From Leifsonia williamsii (lineage in GTDB: Bacteria > Actinomycetota > Actinomycetes > Actinomycetales > Microbacteriaceae), in the NCBI RefSeq assembly GCF_030433685.1, contig NZ_JAROCF010000001.1:930001-994000 (forward strand): 64,000 nucleotides of DNA, read 5' to 3'. The notes under the pieces are model-generated. The model saw only the letters and a list, made by a program, of their open reading frames with translations. It made no database searches and had not been told where the DNA came from. Shown here in pieces: positions 42,187-50,007 of the stretch. Positions within the stretch are counted from its first letter, which is position 1; every line of letters begins with the position of its first letter. The position numbers were made by a program, and so were the translations under genes.

Positions 42187-44795
42187 GGGGTGCCGACGGC
42201 GAGGGTCTCAGAGTGGAGGGGTGCCGTGGCGGGCTCGGTGAAGCGGTGCCGCCCCGCCCCGACCTGCTCGGTGCGGCCGCTGGGCAGCACGACCTCGGCG
42301 GTGGTCGCGGTCGGCACCTCCACGGCCAGGTCGAACACGCCGTCGGCCAGCGTCCAGGCCACGCTCGCGCGGCCGTACGGCGTCTCCAGCTCACGGGAGG
42401 CGCGCGTCAGGCCGCCGCCCGGCTGCGGCGCGAACCGCAGCCGCCGGAAGCCGGGCTCCAGCGGCGCGATCCCCGCGACCGTGGTGTGCAGCCAGTCGGC
42501 GACCGAGCCGAGGGCGTAGTGGTTGAACGAGGTCATCTCGCCCGGGTTCACCGTGCCGTCGGGCAGGAGGCTGTCCCAGCGCTCCCAGATCGTCGTCCCT
42601 CCCGAGAGCACGGTGTAGAGCCACGACGGGCACTCGCGCTCGAGCAGCAGGCGGTAGGCGGCGTCCGTCCGGCCGCCCTTGCTGAGCGCGTCCGCGATGA
42701 GCGGCGTGCCCGCGAAGCCGGTGCCGATGCGGTAGCCGTTCTCGGCGACCAGCTCCGCGAGGGCCGCGCCGGCGTGGGCCAGCTCGTCGGCGTCGAACAG
42801 GTCGAACGCGATGGCGAGGGCGTACGCAGCCTGCGCGTGGTTGCTCAGCCGGCCGCCGGGAAGCACGTACTCGCGGCGGAAGGCCGCGCGCACCTCCTCG
42901 GCCAGGGCGCGGTAGCGCTCGGCGTCCGCGTCGTGGCCCAGCTCGGCCGCGATCAGCGAGAGCACCCGCGTGGAGTGCTCGAAGTACGCGCTGGCGACGA
43001 GGTACTTGTCGGTCTCGGCGACGGTCGGGTCCTCGGGCGGCGCGGTGGGGTCCAGCCAGTCGCCCAGCTGCATGCCGGTGTTCCAGAGCCGGGAGGGGCC
43101 GGCGAGCCGCTCCAGCAGGTCGACCCACGCCCGCCCGCTGTCGTACTGGTCCGCGAGCACCTGGCGGTCGCCGTAGTGCTGGTAGAGGACCCACGGTGTG
43201 AGCACGGCGGCGTCGCCCCAGACCGCGCCGGGCTTGATCGGCGTCCAGAAGTCGCCGCCCGGGATGACCGGCACGTACCAGGGCACGGTGCCGTCGGGCA
43301 GCTGCTCGGCCGCGACGTCCTTCAGCCAGGAGGCGAGGAAGCCCGAGACGTCGTACAGCCCGGCCGCGGTCGGCGCGAAGACCTGGATGTCGCCGGTCCA
43401 GCCCAGGCGCTCGTCGCGCTGCGGGCAGTCGGTCGGGATGTCGACGAAGTTGCTGCGCATGCTCCACAGCACGTTCTCGTGCAGGCGGTCCACGAGCGGG
43501 TCGGAGGAGGAGAAGGTGCCGGTGCGCCGCATGTCCGAGTGGATCGCGACGGCGACGACTTCGAGGTCGCGCGGGTCGCCGCTCCAGCCGGACACCTCGG
43601 CGTAGCGGAAGCCGTGGATGGTGAACCGCGGCTCCCAGTCGATCGGGCCGCCGTCGGCGACGTACTCGTCGACCGAGGCTGCGAGCCGGAGGGTGCGCGT
43701 GTAGAGCTCGCCGCCCTGCAGCACCTCGGCGTGGCGCAGCGTCAGCTGTTCGCCCGCGACCGAGGAGGAGGCGCGCAGGCGGAGCCGGCCCGCCAGGTTC
43801 TGGCCGAAGTCGAGCAGCACGCGGCCGCCATCGAGCGGGGTGGCGCTGACCGGACGCAGCTCGGCCGTGCGGCGCACGGGCGGCCCGTCGGGCGCGACCA
43901 GCAGGGAGGTGTCGAACGGCTCGACCGTGACCGGCTCCCACCCTGCGTCGTCGAAGCCGGGGCGGGACCAGCCGGGCAGGTGCTCGGCGGCGATGTGGCG
44001 CTCGCCGTCGTAGAGGCCTGAGCGCTCGATGGGGGAGGGATGCGTGCGCCAGGAGGCGTCCGTGACCACGGTGGTGACCGTGCCGTCGGCGCCGGTCAGC
44101 TCCAGCTCGGCGAAGAAGGAGGTGCGGTCGCCGTAGAAGCCGCGCGTGCCTCCGTCGAACCCGATGCGGCCGCGGTACCACCCGTCGCCGAGCCAGGCGC
44201 CGAGCGCGTTCGCGCCGGGCTGGACGAGGTCGGTGACGTCGTAGGACGCGACGCGGAGGCGGTGCTGGTAAGCGGTCCACCCGGGGGCGAGCACGTCGTC
44301 GCCGACGCGGTGACCATTGAGCTCAGCCTCGAAGACGCCGTGCGCGGTCGCGCGCAGCACGGCGCGCACGACATCGGCGGGGGCGTCGAACGCGCGGCGG
44401 AGCAGCGCCGGCCGGCCGTCGCGGTCGTCGGGCTGGGCGCCGGGGCCGACCGCCTGCGCGGTCCAGTCGGCGGGGGAGAGGAGGCCGGCCTCCCCGACGG
44501 CGGGGACGGACCACTCGGAGACCGTGTCTCCGCCGTGCACGCGGACCCGCACCTCGGCGACCTCGCGCGAGCGCAGCGGCTCGTCGGGCCACGGCACGAA
44601 GACGGAGTCGGAGCCGGCGACCTCGAACACGCGGGTCTCGCCCGCGCGGGTCACCTCGACCTCGTAGCCGGTCTGCGTCCAGTCGCGGTCGGTGGCCGCC
44701 GTGCGCCAGCTCAGGCGCGGGGCGGCGACGCCGATCCCGAGCGCCGGCCCGCTGTCGCGGCGCTCGAAGCGCGGCTGTTCGACGACGACGGTCAT
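42183..44795 (-). CDS. GH78 alpha-L-rhamnosidase, cytosolic
   Basis: 870 residues with the full GH78 layout: N-terminal fibronectin-like domain (about 1-110), Bac_rhamnosid_N jelly roll (about 130-300, with LNGHRVGDDVLAPGWTAY and WLGDGWYRGRIGF), linking beta domain (about 310-410), the (alpha/alpha)6 catalytic barrel with DCPQRDERLGWTGD (456-469), and a C-terminal beta domain. GGTTIWERWDSLLPDG and MTSFNHYALGSVADWL are conserved active-site regions. It has no signal peptide, so it releases L-rhamnose from imported glycosides. The ribosome binding site GAGGAGGAG precedes the ATG. First gene of an operon with the second GH78-like gene and LacI. Confidence 0.94.
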   Translation of the reverse strand: MTVVVEQPRFERRDSGPALGIGVAAPRLSWRTAATDRDWTQTGYEVEVTRAGETRVFEVAGSDSVFVPWPDEPLRSREVAEVRVRVHGGDTVSEWSVPAVGEAGLLSPADWTAQAVGPGAQPDDRDGRPALLRRAFDAPADVVRAVLRATAHGVFEAELNGHRVGDDVLAPGWTAYQHRLRVASYDVTDLVQPGANALGAWLGDGWYRGRIGFDGGTRGFYGDRTSFFAELELTGADGTVTTVVTDASWRTHPSPIERSGLYDGERHIAAEHLPGWSRPGFDDAGWEPVTVEPFDTSLLVAPDGPPVRRTAELRPVSATPLDGGRVLLDFGQNLAGRLRLRASSSVAGEQLTLRHAEVLQGGELYTRTLRLAASVDEYVADGGPIDWEPRFTIHGFRYAEVSGWSGDPRDLEVVAVAIHSDMRRTGTFSSSDPLVDRLHENVLWSMRSNFVDIPTDCPQRDERLGWTGDIQVFAPTAAGLYDVSGFLASWLKDVAAEQLPDGTVPWYVPVIPGGDFWTPIKPGAVWGDAAVLTPWVLYQHYGDRQVLADQYDSGRAWVDLLERLAGPSRLWNTGMQLGDWLDPTAPPEDPTVAETDKYLVASAYFEHSTRVLSLIAAELGHDADAERYRALAEEVRAAFRREYVLPGGRLSNHAQAAYALAIAFDLFDADELAHAGAALAELVAENGYRIGTGFAGTPLIADALSKGGRTDAAYRLLLERECPSWLYTVLSGGTTIWERWDSLLPDGTVNPGEMTSFNHYALGSVADWLHTTVAGIAPLEPGFRRLRFAPQPGGGLTRASRELETPYGRASVAWTLADGVFDLAVEVPTATTAEVVLPSGRTEQVGAGRHRFTEPATAPLHSETLAVGTP

Positions 44796-44871
44796 GTACT
44801 CCTCCTCGAGTGGAACGGTGCTGCTGCGGCGAGGGTGCGGCCGCGGCGTGCTCGAAGGCTACCCCGATTCG

Positions 44872-44985
44872 TTAGAACGTTTCAAGCTCGATTCAGCCAC
44901 GAAGGGCCGCAGAATGATTGCGATGCGCCGGATGTGTTGACACTGCGAGTGACCGTGTGCTTTCATACCCGTTGAAACGTTCTAA
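44872..44985. promoter_or_regulatory. Divergent promoter region with two identical LacI-type operators
   Basis: TTAGAACGTTTCAA (44872-44885) and TTGAAACGTTCTAA (44972-44985) are exact reverse complements of each other, 100 nt apart. The first lies 77 nt before the GH78 operon (minus strand), the second 44 nt before the ABC operon (plus strand). They form a mirror-image control region for uptake and hydrolysis genes and could support looping by a LacI tetramer or dimer pair. Confidence 0.75.
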
Positions 44986-45028
44986 TCACGTTCGCGACTC
45001 CGGACGCGACCCTTTTCAAGGAGGAAAA

Positions 45029-46339
45029 GTGATCACAGCAACCCGACGGGCGCGGCGGCTCGCCGTCATCGGCGCCGTCCTCACGGCCGGAGCCCTGGCT
45101 CTGACCGCGTGCTCGGGAGGCGGCGGCAGCAGCAGCAGCGGTGGCGGCAACTTCACCACGCTCGGCCTGACCAGCAACTCCACCCCCAACGACACCCTCA
45201 AGGCGCTCTCGACCGCCGGCTGCCAGGCCGCGCAGAAGGACGCGCCGATCAAGACGGACGCCGACGAGCAGACCCAGCACGACCAGAAGCTGCAGCTCCT
45301 CGCGGGCCAGAACGCCCTCCCGAGCATCTTCGTCAGCCCGAACACCCCCGACCTCGCCAAGCAGTTCATCAAGGGCGGCAAGCTGGTCGACATCGGCGCC
45401 GAGCTGAAGAAGGACGACCTGCAGGACCAGATCCTCCCGGTCGCCGCCTCCACCATCGAGAAGCTCTACGGCCAGGACAGCGTCTACGCCCTGCCGAACG
45501 AGCTGAACATCGAGGGCATCTGGTACAACAAGAAGCTCTTCGCCGACAACGGCATCGAGGTCCCCGGCACCTGGGACGAGCTCACCGCCGCCGCTGAGAA
45601 GCTGCAGTCCACGGGCGTCCAGGCGTTCGCCGGCGACGGCAAGGACGGCTGGCCGATCACCCGCTTCGTCGGCGCCTACCTCTTCCGCGACCTCGGCCCC
45701 GACGCCCTGCAGGACGTCGCCGACGGCAAGGCCAAGCTGACCGACGCCGACTACGTGAAGGCGGCCGACGAGGTCTCCAAGCTCGGCAAGGCCGGCGCGT
45801 TCGGCCAGGGGGTCGCCTCCACCGACTACAACGGTGCGACCAACCAGTTCCTGACCGGCAAGGCGGGCATGTTCTACATGGGCTCGTGGATCCTGTCGAA
45901 CTTCAACGACGAGTCGCAGAACAAGATCGGCGCCGACAACATCGGGTTCATGCCGTTCCCGGCCGTCGACGGCGGCAAGGGCAGCATCGACCAGACCCCG
46001 GCGAACGTCGGCCAGCCGCTCATGATGAGCAAGGCCGCGTACGGCAAGGGCGGCGCCGCCTGGCTCAAGTGCATCGCGGAGGGCTACGGCGACGAGGTGC
46101 TCTCGAAGAGCGGCGTGGTCTCGGGCTTCAAGCTGAAGGACACCCCGAGCGACCTCCCGGCCCTGACCCAGACGGTCCAGAAGCAGATCAACGACTCGAA
46201 GTCGTCGGTGCTGTGGTTCGAGGCGCTGTTCAACTCGAAGGCGACCACGGTCAGCCAGTCCAACGGCGGCTCGCTGGGCAACGGCTCCCTCTCGGGCGCC
46301 GACTTCATGCAGCAGGTCCAGGGCGCCCTCGGCCAGTAA
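45029..46339 (+). CDS. Sugar ABC transporter substrate-binding lipoprotein (probable rhamnoside)
   Basis: 436 residues from GTG 45029, preceded by an ideal AAGGAGG. A lipoprotein signal (RRARR n-region, lipobox LTAC, lipidated Cys28) leads into a Ser/Gly linker and a family 1 solute-binding fold: LPSIFVSPNTPDLAKQF, VYALPNELNIEGIWYNKKLF, and AGMFYMGSWILSNF. It is divergent from the GH78 operon with a mirror-image operator pair between them, so it should bind rhamnosides or rhamno-oligosaccharides. Two permeases follow; no ATPase gene is present. Confidence 0.92.
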   Translation: MITATRRARRLAVIGAVLTAGALALTACSGGGGSSSSGGGNFTTLGLTSNSTPNDTLKALSTAGCQAAQKDAPIKTDADEQTQHDQKLQLLAGQNALPSIFVSPNTPDLAKQFIKGGKLVDIGAELKKDDLQDQILPVAASTIEKLYGQDSVYALPNELNIEGIWYNKKLFADNGIEVPGTWDELTAAAEKLQSTGVQAFAGDGKDGWPITRFVGAYLFRDLGPDALQDVADGKAKLTDADYVKAADEVSKLGKAGAFGQGVASTDYNGATNQFLTGKAGMFYMGSWILSNFNDESQNKIGADNIGFMPFPAVDGGKGSIDQTPANVGQPLMMSKAAYGKGGAAWLKCIAEGYGDEVLSKSGVVSGFKLKDTPSDLPALTQTVQKQINDSKSSVLWFEALFNSKATTVSQSNGGSLGNGSLSGADFMQQVQGALGQ

Positions 46340-46345
46340 TGTGCA

Positions 46346-46382
46346 ACGCGGGGTGCGGCGGCGAGTCCGGCGCACCCCGCGT
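46346..46382 (+). terminator. Hairpin between the binding protein and permease genes
   Basis: ACGCGGGGTGCG (46346-46357) and CGCACCCCGCGT (46371-46382) form a perfect 12-bp stem with a 13-nt loop, 6 nt after the binding-protein stop. It is inside an operon, so it probably acts as a partial terminator or 3'-end protector that raises binding-protein expression over the permeases, as at malE-malF. Confidence 0.7.
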
Positions 46383-46403
46383 CTATCAGAAAGCAACCGC
46401 ACC

Positions 46404-47288
46404 ATGAACTCTGTGCTCGGGAGCCGGCGCACCGCCCTCCTCCTGGTCGGCCCGGCGCTGCTGGTCTACACCGCCATCACGCTCGTCCCGATCTTCTGGT
46501 CGTTCGGCTACACCTTCTTCTCGGGCGGGCTCATTTCGGGCTTCACCTTCGCCGGGCTGAAGAACTTCCAGACCTTCTTCACCGACCCGAACGCGTGGAA
46601 CGCCCTCGGCTTCACGCTGAAGTACGCGATCATCGTCACCATCGGCCAGGTCGCCATCGGCTACCTGCTGGCGCTGCTGTACGTCTTCTTCCTGCGGCGG
46701 GCCTCCAGCTTCGTGCGCACCGTCGTGTTCTTCCCCGTCGTGCTGCCGACCGTCGCCGTCTCGCTGCTGTTCCAGCGGATGTTCCAGCTGACCCCGCAGC
46801 CCGGCCCCGCGAACGCGGTGCTGCAGGCCTTCGGCGGCACCGGCACCGACTTCCTCGGCCACGCCGACAGCGCCTTCTGGGTGCTGATCATCATGGACAT
46901 CTGGCGCTCGATGGGCTTCTACGCCGTGCTGCTGTTCGCCGGCCTGGTCGACATCCCCGACGAGATCATCGAGTCGGCGCGCCTCGACGGCGCCGGCGGC
47001 TGGTCGCTCGTGCGCCGCATCATCCTGCCGCTGTCGGCCCCGGTGCTGCTCTCGAGCGTGATCTTCTCGATCAACGGCACCTTGAAGGTGTTCGACTCCG
47101 TCGTCGCGCTGACGAACGGAGGCCCCGGCAACGCCACGACACCGCTCACCCTGTACATGTTCCAGACCGCGTTCACGTACGGCGACTACGGATACGGCTC
47201 CACCATCGCGCTGATGCTGACCATCCTGTGCCTGATCGTCACCGTGTTCATCTTCCGCGGCTCCCGGCGCGACCTCACGAAAGCCTGA
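46404..47288 (+). CDS. CUT1 ABC transporter permease (MalF-like)
   Basis: 294 residues from ATG 46404; the open frame before it crosses the intergenic hairpin and is not coding. Six predicted membrane helices. The EAA loop is ESARLDGAGGWSLVRRIILP, and NGTLKVFDSVVALTNGGPG is the conserved region before helix 6. The ribosome binding site is weak. With the next gene it forms the membrane channel of the putative rhamnoside importer. Confidence 0.92.
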   Translation: MNSVLGSRRTALLLVGPALLVYTAITLVPIFWSFGYTFFSGGLISGFTFAGLKNFQTFFTDPNAWNALGFTLKYAIIVTIGQVAIGYLLALLYVFFLRRASSFVRTVVFFPVVLPTVAVSLLFQRMFQLTPQPGPANAVLQAFGGTGTDFLGHADSAFWVLIIMDIWRSMGFYAVLLFAGLVDIPDEIIESARLDGAGGWSLVRRIILPLSAPVLLSSVIFSINGTLKVFDSVVALTNGGPGNATTPLTLYMFQTAFTYGDYGYGSTIALMLTILCLIVTVFIFRGSRRDLTKA

Positions 47289-47291
47289 CCC

Positions 47292-48194
47292 ATGACCGCT
47301 GTGACCGACGAGCTCGACCGCGACGTCACCTTCAAGCGCCCGACCGAGGAGCGCAAGGGAGGCGCGGGCCGCTTCCTGCGCAGGCTGCCGATGAACATCG
47401 TCATCGTGCTGCTGCTGATCATCGAGATCTACCCGCTGATCTGGATCCTGCTCGGCTCCTTCAAGACCCAGGACGAGTTCCTCAACGACCCGTTCTGGAC
47501 CCTGCCGAGCAGCTGGGACCTCGCCAACTACGCCAGCGCCTTCACCACCGGCAACCTCGGCCGCTACATCCTCAACAGCGTGCTGACGGTGTTCCCGGCG
47601 CTGTTCATCACCCTCGCGATCGGCGTGGCCGCGGCCTTCGCGCTCGAGATCCTGGTGTGGAAGGGCCGCGGCACCATCCTGCTGCTGTTCCTCGCCGGCA
47701 TCATGGTCCCCGGCCAGATGGTGCTGCTGCCGCTGTTCTCGATCTACTTCAACCTGCAGCTGACCGGGACGCTGTGGCCGCTGATCATCACGTACACGGC
47801 GTCGGGCCTCCCGCTCACCGTGTTCATGGTCGCGACCTATTTCCGGGCGGTGCCGCGCGAGATGTTCGAGGCCGCCACCCTCGACGGCGCGGGGGTCTTC
47901 CGGCAGTTCTGGTCGATCGGCGTGCCGGTGGTGCGCAACGCGATCTTTACCGTCGGGCTCGTGCAGTTCTTCTTCCTCTGGAACGACCTGCTCATCGCCC
48001 TGACGTTCACGAACAGCGAGGACCTGCGCACCATCCAGGTCGGCCTCCTGAACTTCACCGGTCAGTACGGGCAGATCCAGTACGGCCCGCTGTTCGCGGC
48101 CATCTGCGTGAGCATCTTCGGCACGCTCCTGCTGTACCTCTTCCTCAACCAGCGGGTGATGAAGGGCCTGGCCGCCGGCTCCGTGAAGGGCTGA
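47292..48194 (+). CDS. CUT1 ABC transporter permease (MalG-like)
   Basis: 300 residues. A cytoplasmic N-terminus of about 30 residues (RDVTFKRPTEERKGGAGR) is followed by six predicted membrane helices. The EAA motif is EAATLDGAGVFRQFWSIGVP, and the C-terminus ends VMKGLAAGSVKG, as in the other CUT1 permease at 17291. It starts 3 nt after the preceding stop. It is the last gene of the rhamnoside importer operon; the next gene is convergent, 6 nt away. Confidence 0.93.
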   Translation: MTAVTDELDRDVTFKRPTEERKGGAGRFLRRLPMNIVIVLLLIIEIYPLIWILLGSFKTQDEFLNDPFWTLPSSWDLANYASAFTTGNLGRYILNSVLTVFPALFITLAIGVAAAFALEILVWKGRGTILLLFLAGIMVPGQMVLLPLFSIYFNLQLTGTLWPLIITYTASGLPLTVFMVATYFRAVPREMFEAATLDGAGVFRQFWSIGVPVVRNAIFTVGLVQFFFLWNDLLIALTFTNSEDLRTIQVGLLNFTGQYGQIQYGPLFAAICVSIFGTLLLYLFLNQRVMKGLAAGSVKG

Positions 48195-48200
48195 ACGGGG

Positions 48201-49508
48201 TCAGGAGGCGCGGGTCGCCGTCGCCTCCGCCTCCTCCAGCTCCTCGCGGGCGGTCTCGCGCGGCGTCAGCTCGACGCGCGGGACCATGCCGGTGAAGCGG
48301 ACGCGGAGGCCGCGGTACTTCACGAGGTAGAAGACGCCGACCAGCGCCGCGAGGAAGCCGCTCGCCGCCCCGACCCCCATCGCCCAGCGCGGCCCGAACG
48401 TGTCGGCGACCCAGCCGACGATCGGGGCGCCGACCGGGGTGCCGCCCATGAAGATGGCCATGTAGATCGCCATGACGCGGCCGCGGAGCACGGGGTCGGT
48501 CGTCATCTGCACGGTCCCGTTCGCCGTCGTCATCAACGTCTGCGACGAGACGCCGATCGCGATGAGAGCGAGCGCGAACAGCCAGAAGGTCGGCATCACG
48601 GCCGCCAGCGCGCAGCCCGCTCCGAAGAACGCGGCCCCGGCGAACAGCAGGGCGACCCGCGGCCGCTCCCTCCGCGCCGACAACAGGGCGCCGACCACCG
48701 AGCCGATCGCCATGATCGACGAGAGCACGCCGTACTCGCCCGCGCCCTGGTGGAAGACGCTGACCGACATGGTCGAGATGAAGATCGGGAAGTTGAGGCC
48801 GAACGTCCCGATCAGGAACACCATGATCAGGATCACGACGATGTCGGGGCGGTGCCGCACGTAGCGGAAGCCGTCGACCAGGCTGCCGCGACTGCGCGAC
48901 GCCCGCTCGTTGCGGTAGAGCTTGTCGCGGCGCAGGGTCATCAGCGAGATCAGCACGGCCGCGAAGGTCGCCGCGTTGATCAGGAACACCCAGCCCGCGC
49001 CGACGGCCGCCGTGAGCAGGCCGGCGACCGCGGGGCCGAGGAGGCGTGCGGCGTTGAAGGAGGCGGAGTTCAGCGCGACCGCGTTCGACAGGTTCGGCCC
49101 CGCCACCAGCTCCGACACGAACGTCTGCCGGGCGGGCGCGTCGAAGGCCGCCACCGCGCCGAGCAGCAGCGCGAAGACGTACACGTGCCACAGCTGCACG
49201 ACTCCGGTCACGGTCAGGAGGCCGAGCCCGAGCCCCAGCAGCCCCATCGCGCCCTGCGTCGCCATCAGCAGCTTGCGGCGGTCGAGCCGATCGGCGGCCC
49301 AGCCGGTGACGGGGAGGAGCAGCAGCTGCGGCCCGAACTGCAGCGCCATCACGAAGCCGACGGCGGCGGCGTTGTTGTCGGTGAGCTGGGTGAGGACGAT
49401 CCAGTCCTGCGCCGTGCGCTGCATCCACGTCCCGACGTTGGAGACCAGCGCCCCGGCCGCCCAGATGCGGTAGTTGATCCCCGCGAGGGAGCGGAACATG
49501 GCACTCAC
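48201..49508 (-). CDS. MFS exporter, MFS_3/EntS-like
   Basis: 435 residues, 12 predicted membrane helices. SNVGTWMQRTAQDWIVLTQL, GWAADRLDRRKLLMATQG (loop 2-3 motif) and FDAPARQTFVSELV are typical of the MFS_3 group that includes the enterobactin exporter EntS and many drug exporters. The tail after the last helix is Glu/Ala-rich. Its start overlaps the stop of a MarR regulator gene by 4 nt, so the pair is transcribed together. The substrate could be a toxic compound or siderophore; nothing in the sequence decides. Confidence 0.87.
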   Translation of the reverse strand: MSAMFRSLAGINYRIWAAGALVSNVGTWMQRTAQDWIVLTQLTDNNAAAVGFVMALQFGPQLLLLPVTGWAADRLDRRKLLMATQGAMGLLGLGLGLLTVTGVVQLWHVYVFALLLGAVAAFDAPARQTFVSELVAGPNLSNAVALNSASFNAARLLGPAVAGLLTAAVGAGWVFLINAATFAAVLISLMTLRRDKLYRNERASRSRGSLVDGFRYVRHRPDIVVILIMVFLIGTFGLNFPIFISTMSVSVFHQGAGEYGVLSSIMAIGSVVGALLSARRERPRVALLFAGAAFFGAGCALAAVMPTFWLFALALIAIGVSSQTLMTTANGTVQMTTDPVLRGRVMAIYMAIFMGGTPVGAPIVGWVADTFGPRWAMGVGAASGFLAALVGVFYLVKYRGLRVRFTGMVPRVELTPRETAREELEEAEATATRAS

Positions 49509-49936
49509 GAGTCGGCGAGCTCCCGCATGATCGTGGCGGCCTCCGCCAGCGTCGCGCGCTGCTCGGCGGTGAGCGTGCGGAGGCGCTGGTGCAGCCAGGC
49601 GTCGCGGCGGCGGCGGGTCTCGCCGACGAGGGCGTGGCCGGCCTCGGTGGGCACGACGACGACCTTGCGCCCGTCGGCGGCGTCGGCGGTGCGGCGGACG
49701 TAGCCGGCGGCCTCCAGGTGGTTGACCGTGCGGTTCATCGACGGCGGCTTGACGCGCTCGTGCTCGCTGAGCGTGCCGAGCGTGCCGCCGCCCTCGCGGA
49801 CGAGGAAGGCGAGGATCGAGGTCTGCGTGTCGCTGAGCTCGTCATCCTCCTTCTCGGCGCGCAGCCGGCGGGAGAGACGGGCCACGGCGATCCGCAGCGC
49901 GCTGCTGAGATCGAGGGAGGTGTTCCGTGTCGCCAT
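49505..49936 (-). CDS. MarR-family transcriptional regulator
   Basis: 143 residues. The winged helix shows DTQTSILAFLVREGGGTLGTL, the recognition region RVKPPSMNRTVNHLEAAGYV and wing VRRTADAADGRKVVVVPT, with flanking dimerisation helices. It is translationally coupled to the MFS exporter and probably represses the pair. No Shine-Dalgarno sequence; TAGGCT lies 6-7 nt before the ATG and falls within the palindrome GTTAGCCTAAC, so binding there would block the promoter. Confidence 0.93.
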   Translation of the reverse strand: MATRNTSLDLSSALRIAVARLSRRLRAEKEDDELSDTQTSILAFLVREGGGTLGTLSEHERVKPPSMNRTVNHLEAAGYVRRTADAADGRKVVVVPTEAGHALVGETRRRRDAWLHQRLRTLTAEQRATLAEAATIMRELADS

Positions 49937-49939
49937 ATA

Positions 49940-49966
49940 GTTAGCCTAACAAATTAGCTGCGCTAA
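49940..49966 (-). promoter_or_regulatory. MarR promoter/operator region
   Basis: GTTAGCCTAAC (49940-49950) is a perfect palindrome overlapping the TAGGCT -10 element of the MarR gene. TTAGCTGCGCTAA (49954-49966) is a second inverted repeat with a 3-nt spacer. Both lie between the MarR gene and the divergent hydrolase. The core TTAGGCTAA also resembles half of a DtxR/IdeR box, but the flanks do not match well. Confidence 0.6.
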
Positions 49967-50007
49967 AGATTCCCCGCCGCGTCGCGAACGTACGCCAGAA
50001 TGAGCCC

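Noticed and set aside
49940..49966. The TTAGGCTAA core before MarR as a DtxR/IdeR box linking the EntS-like exporter to iron
   Set aside because: Only about 13 of 19 positions match and both flanks are wrong; two simple palindromes fit a MarR operator better. Kept as a remote possibility.
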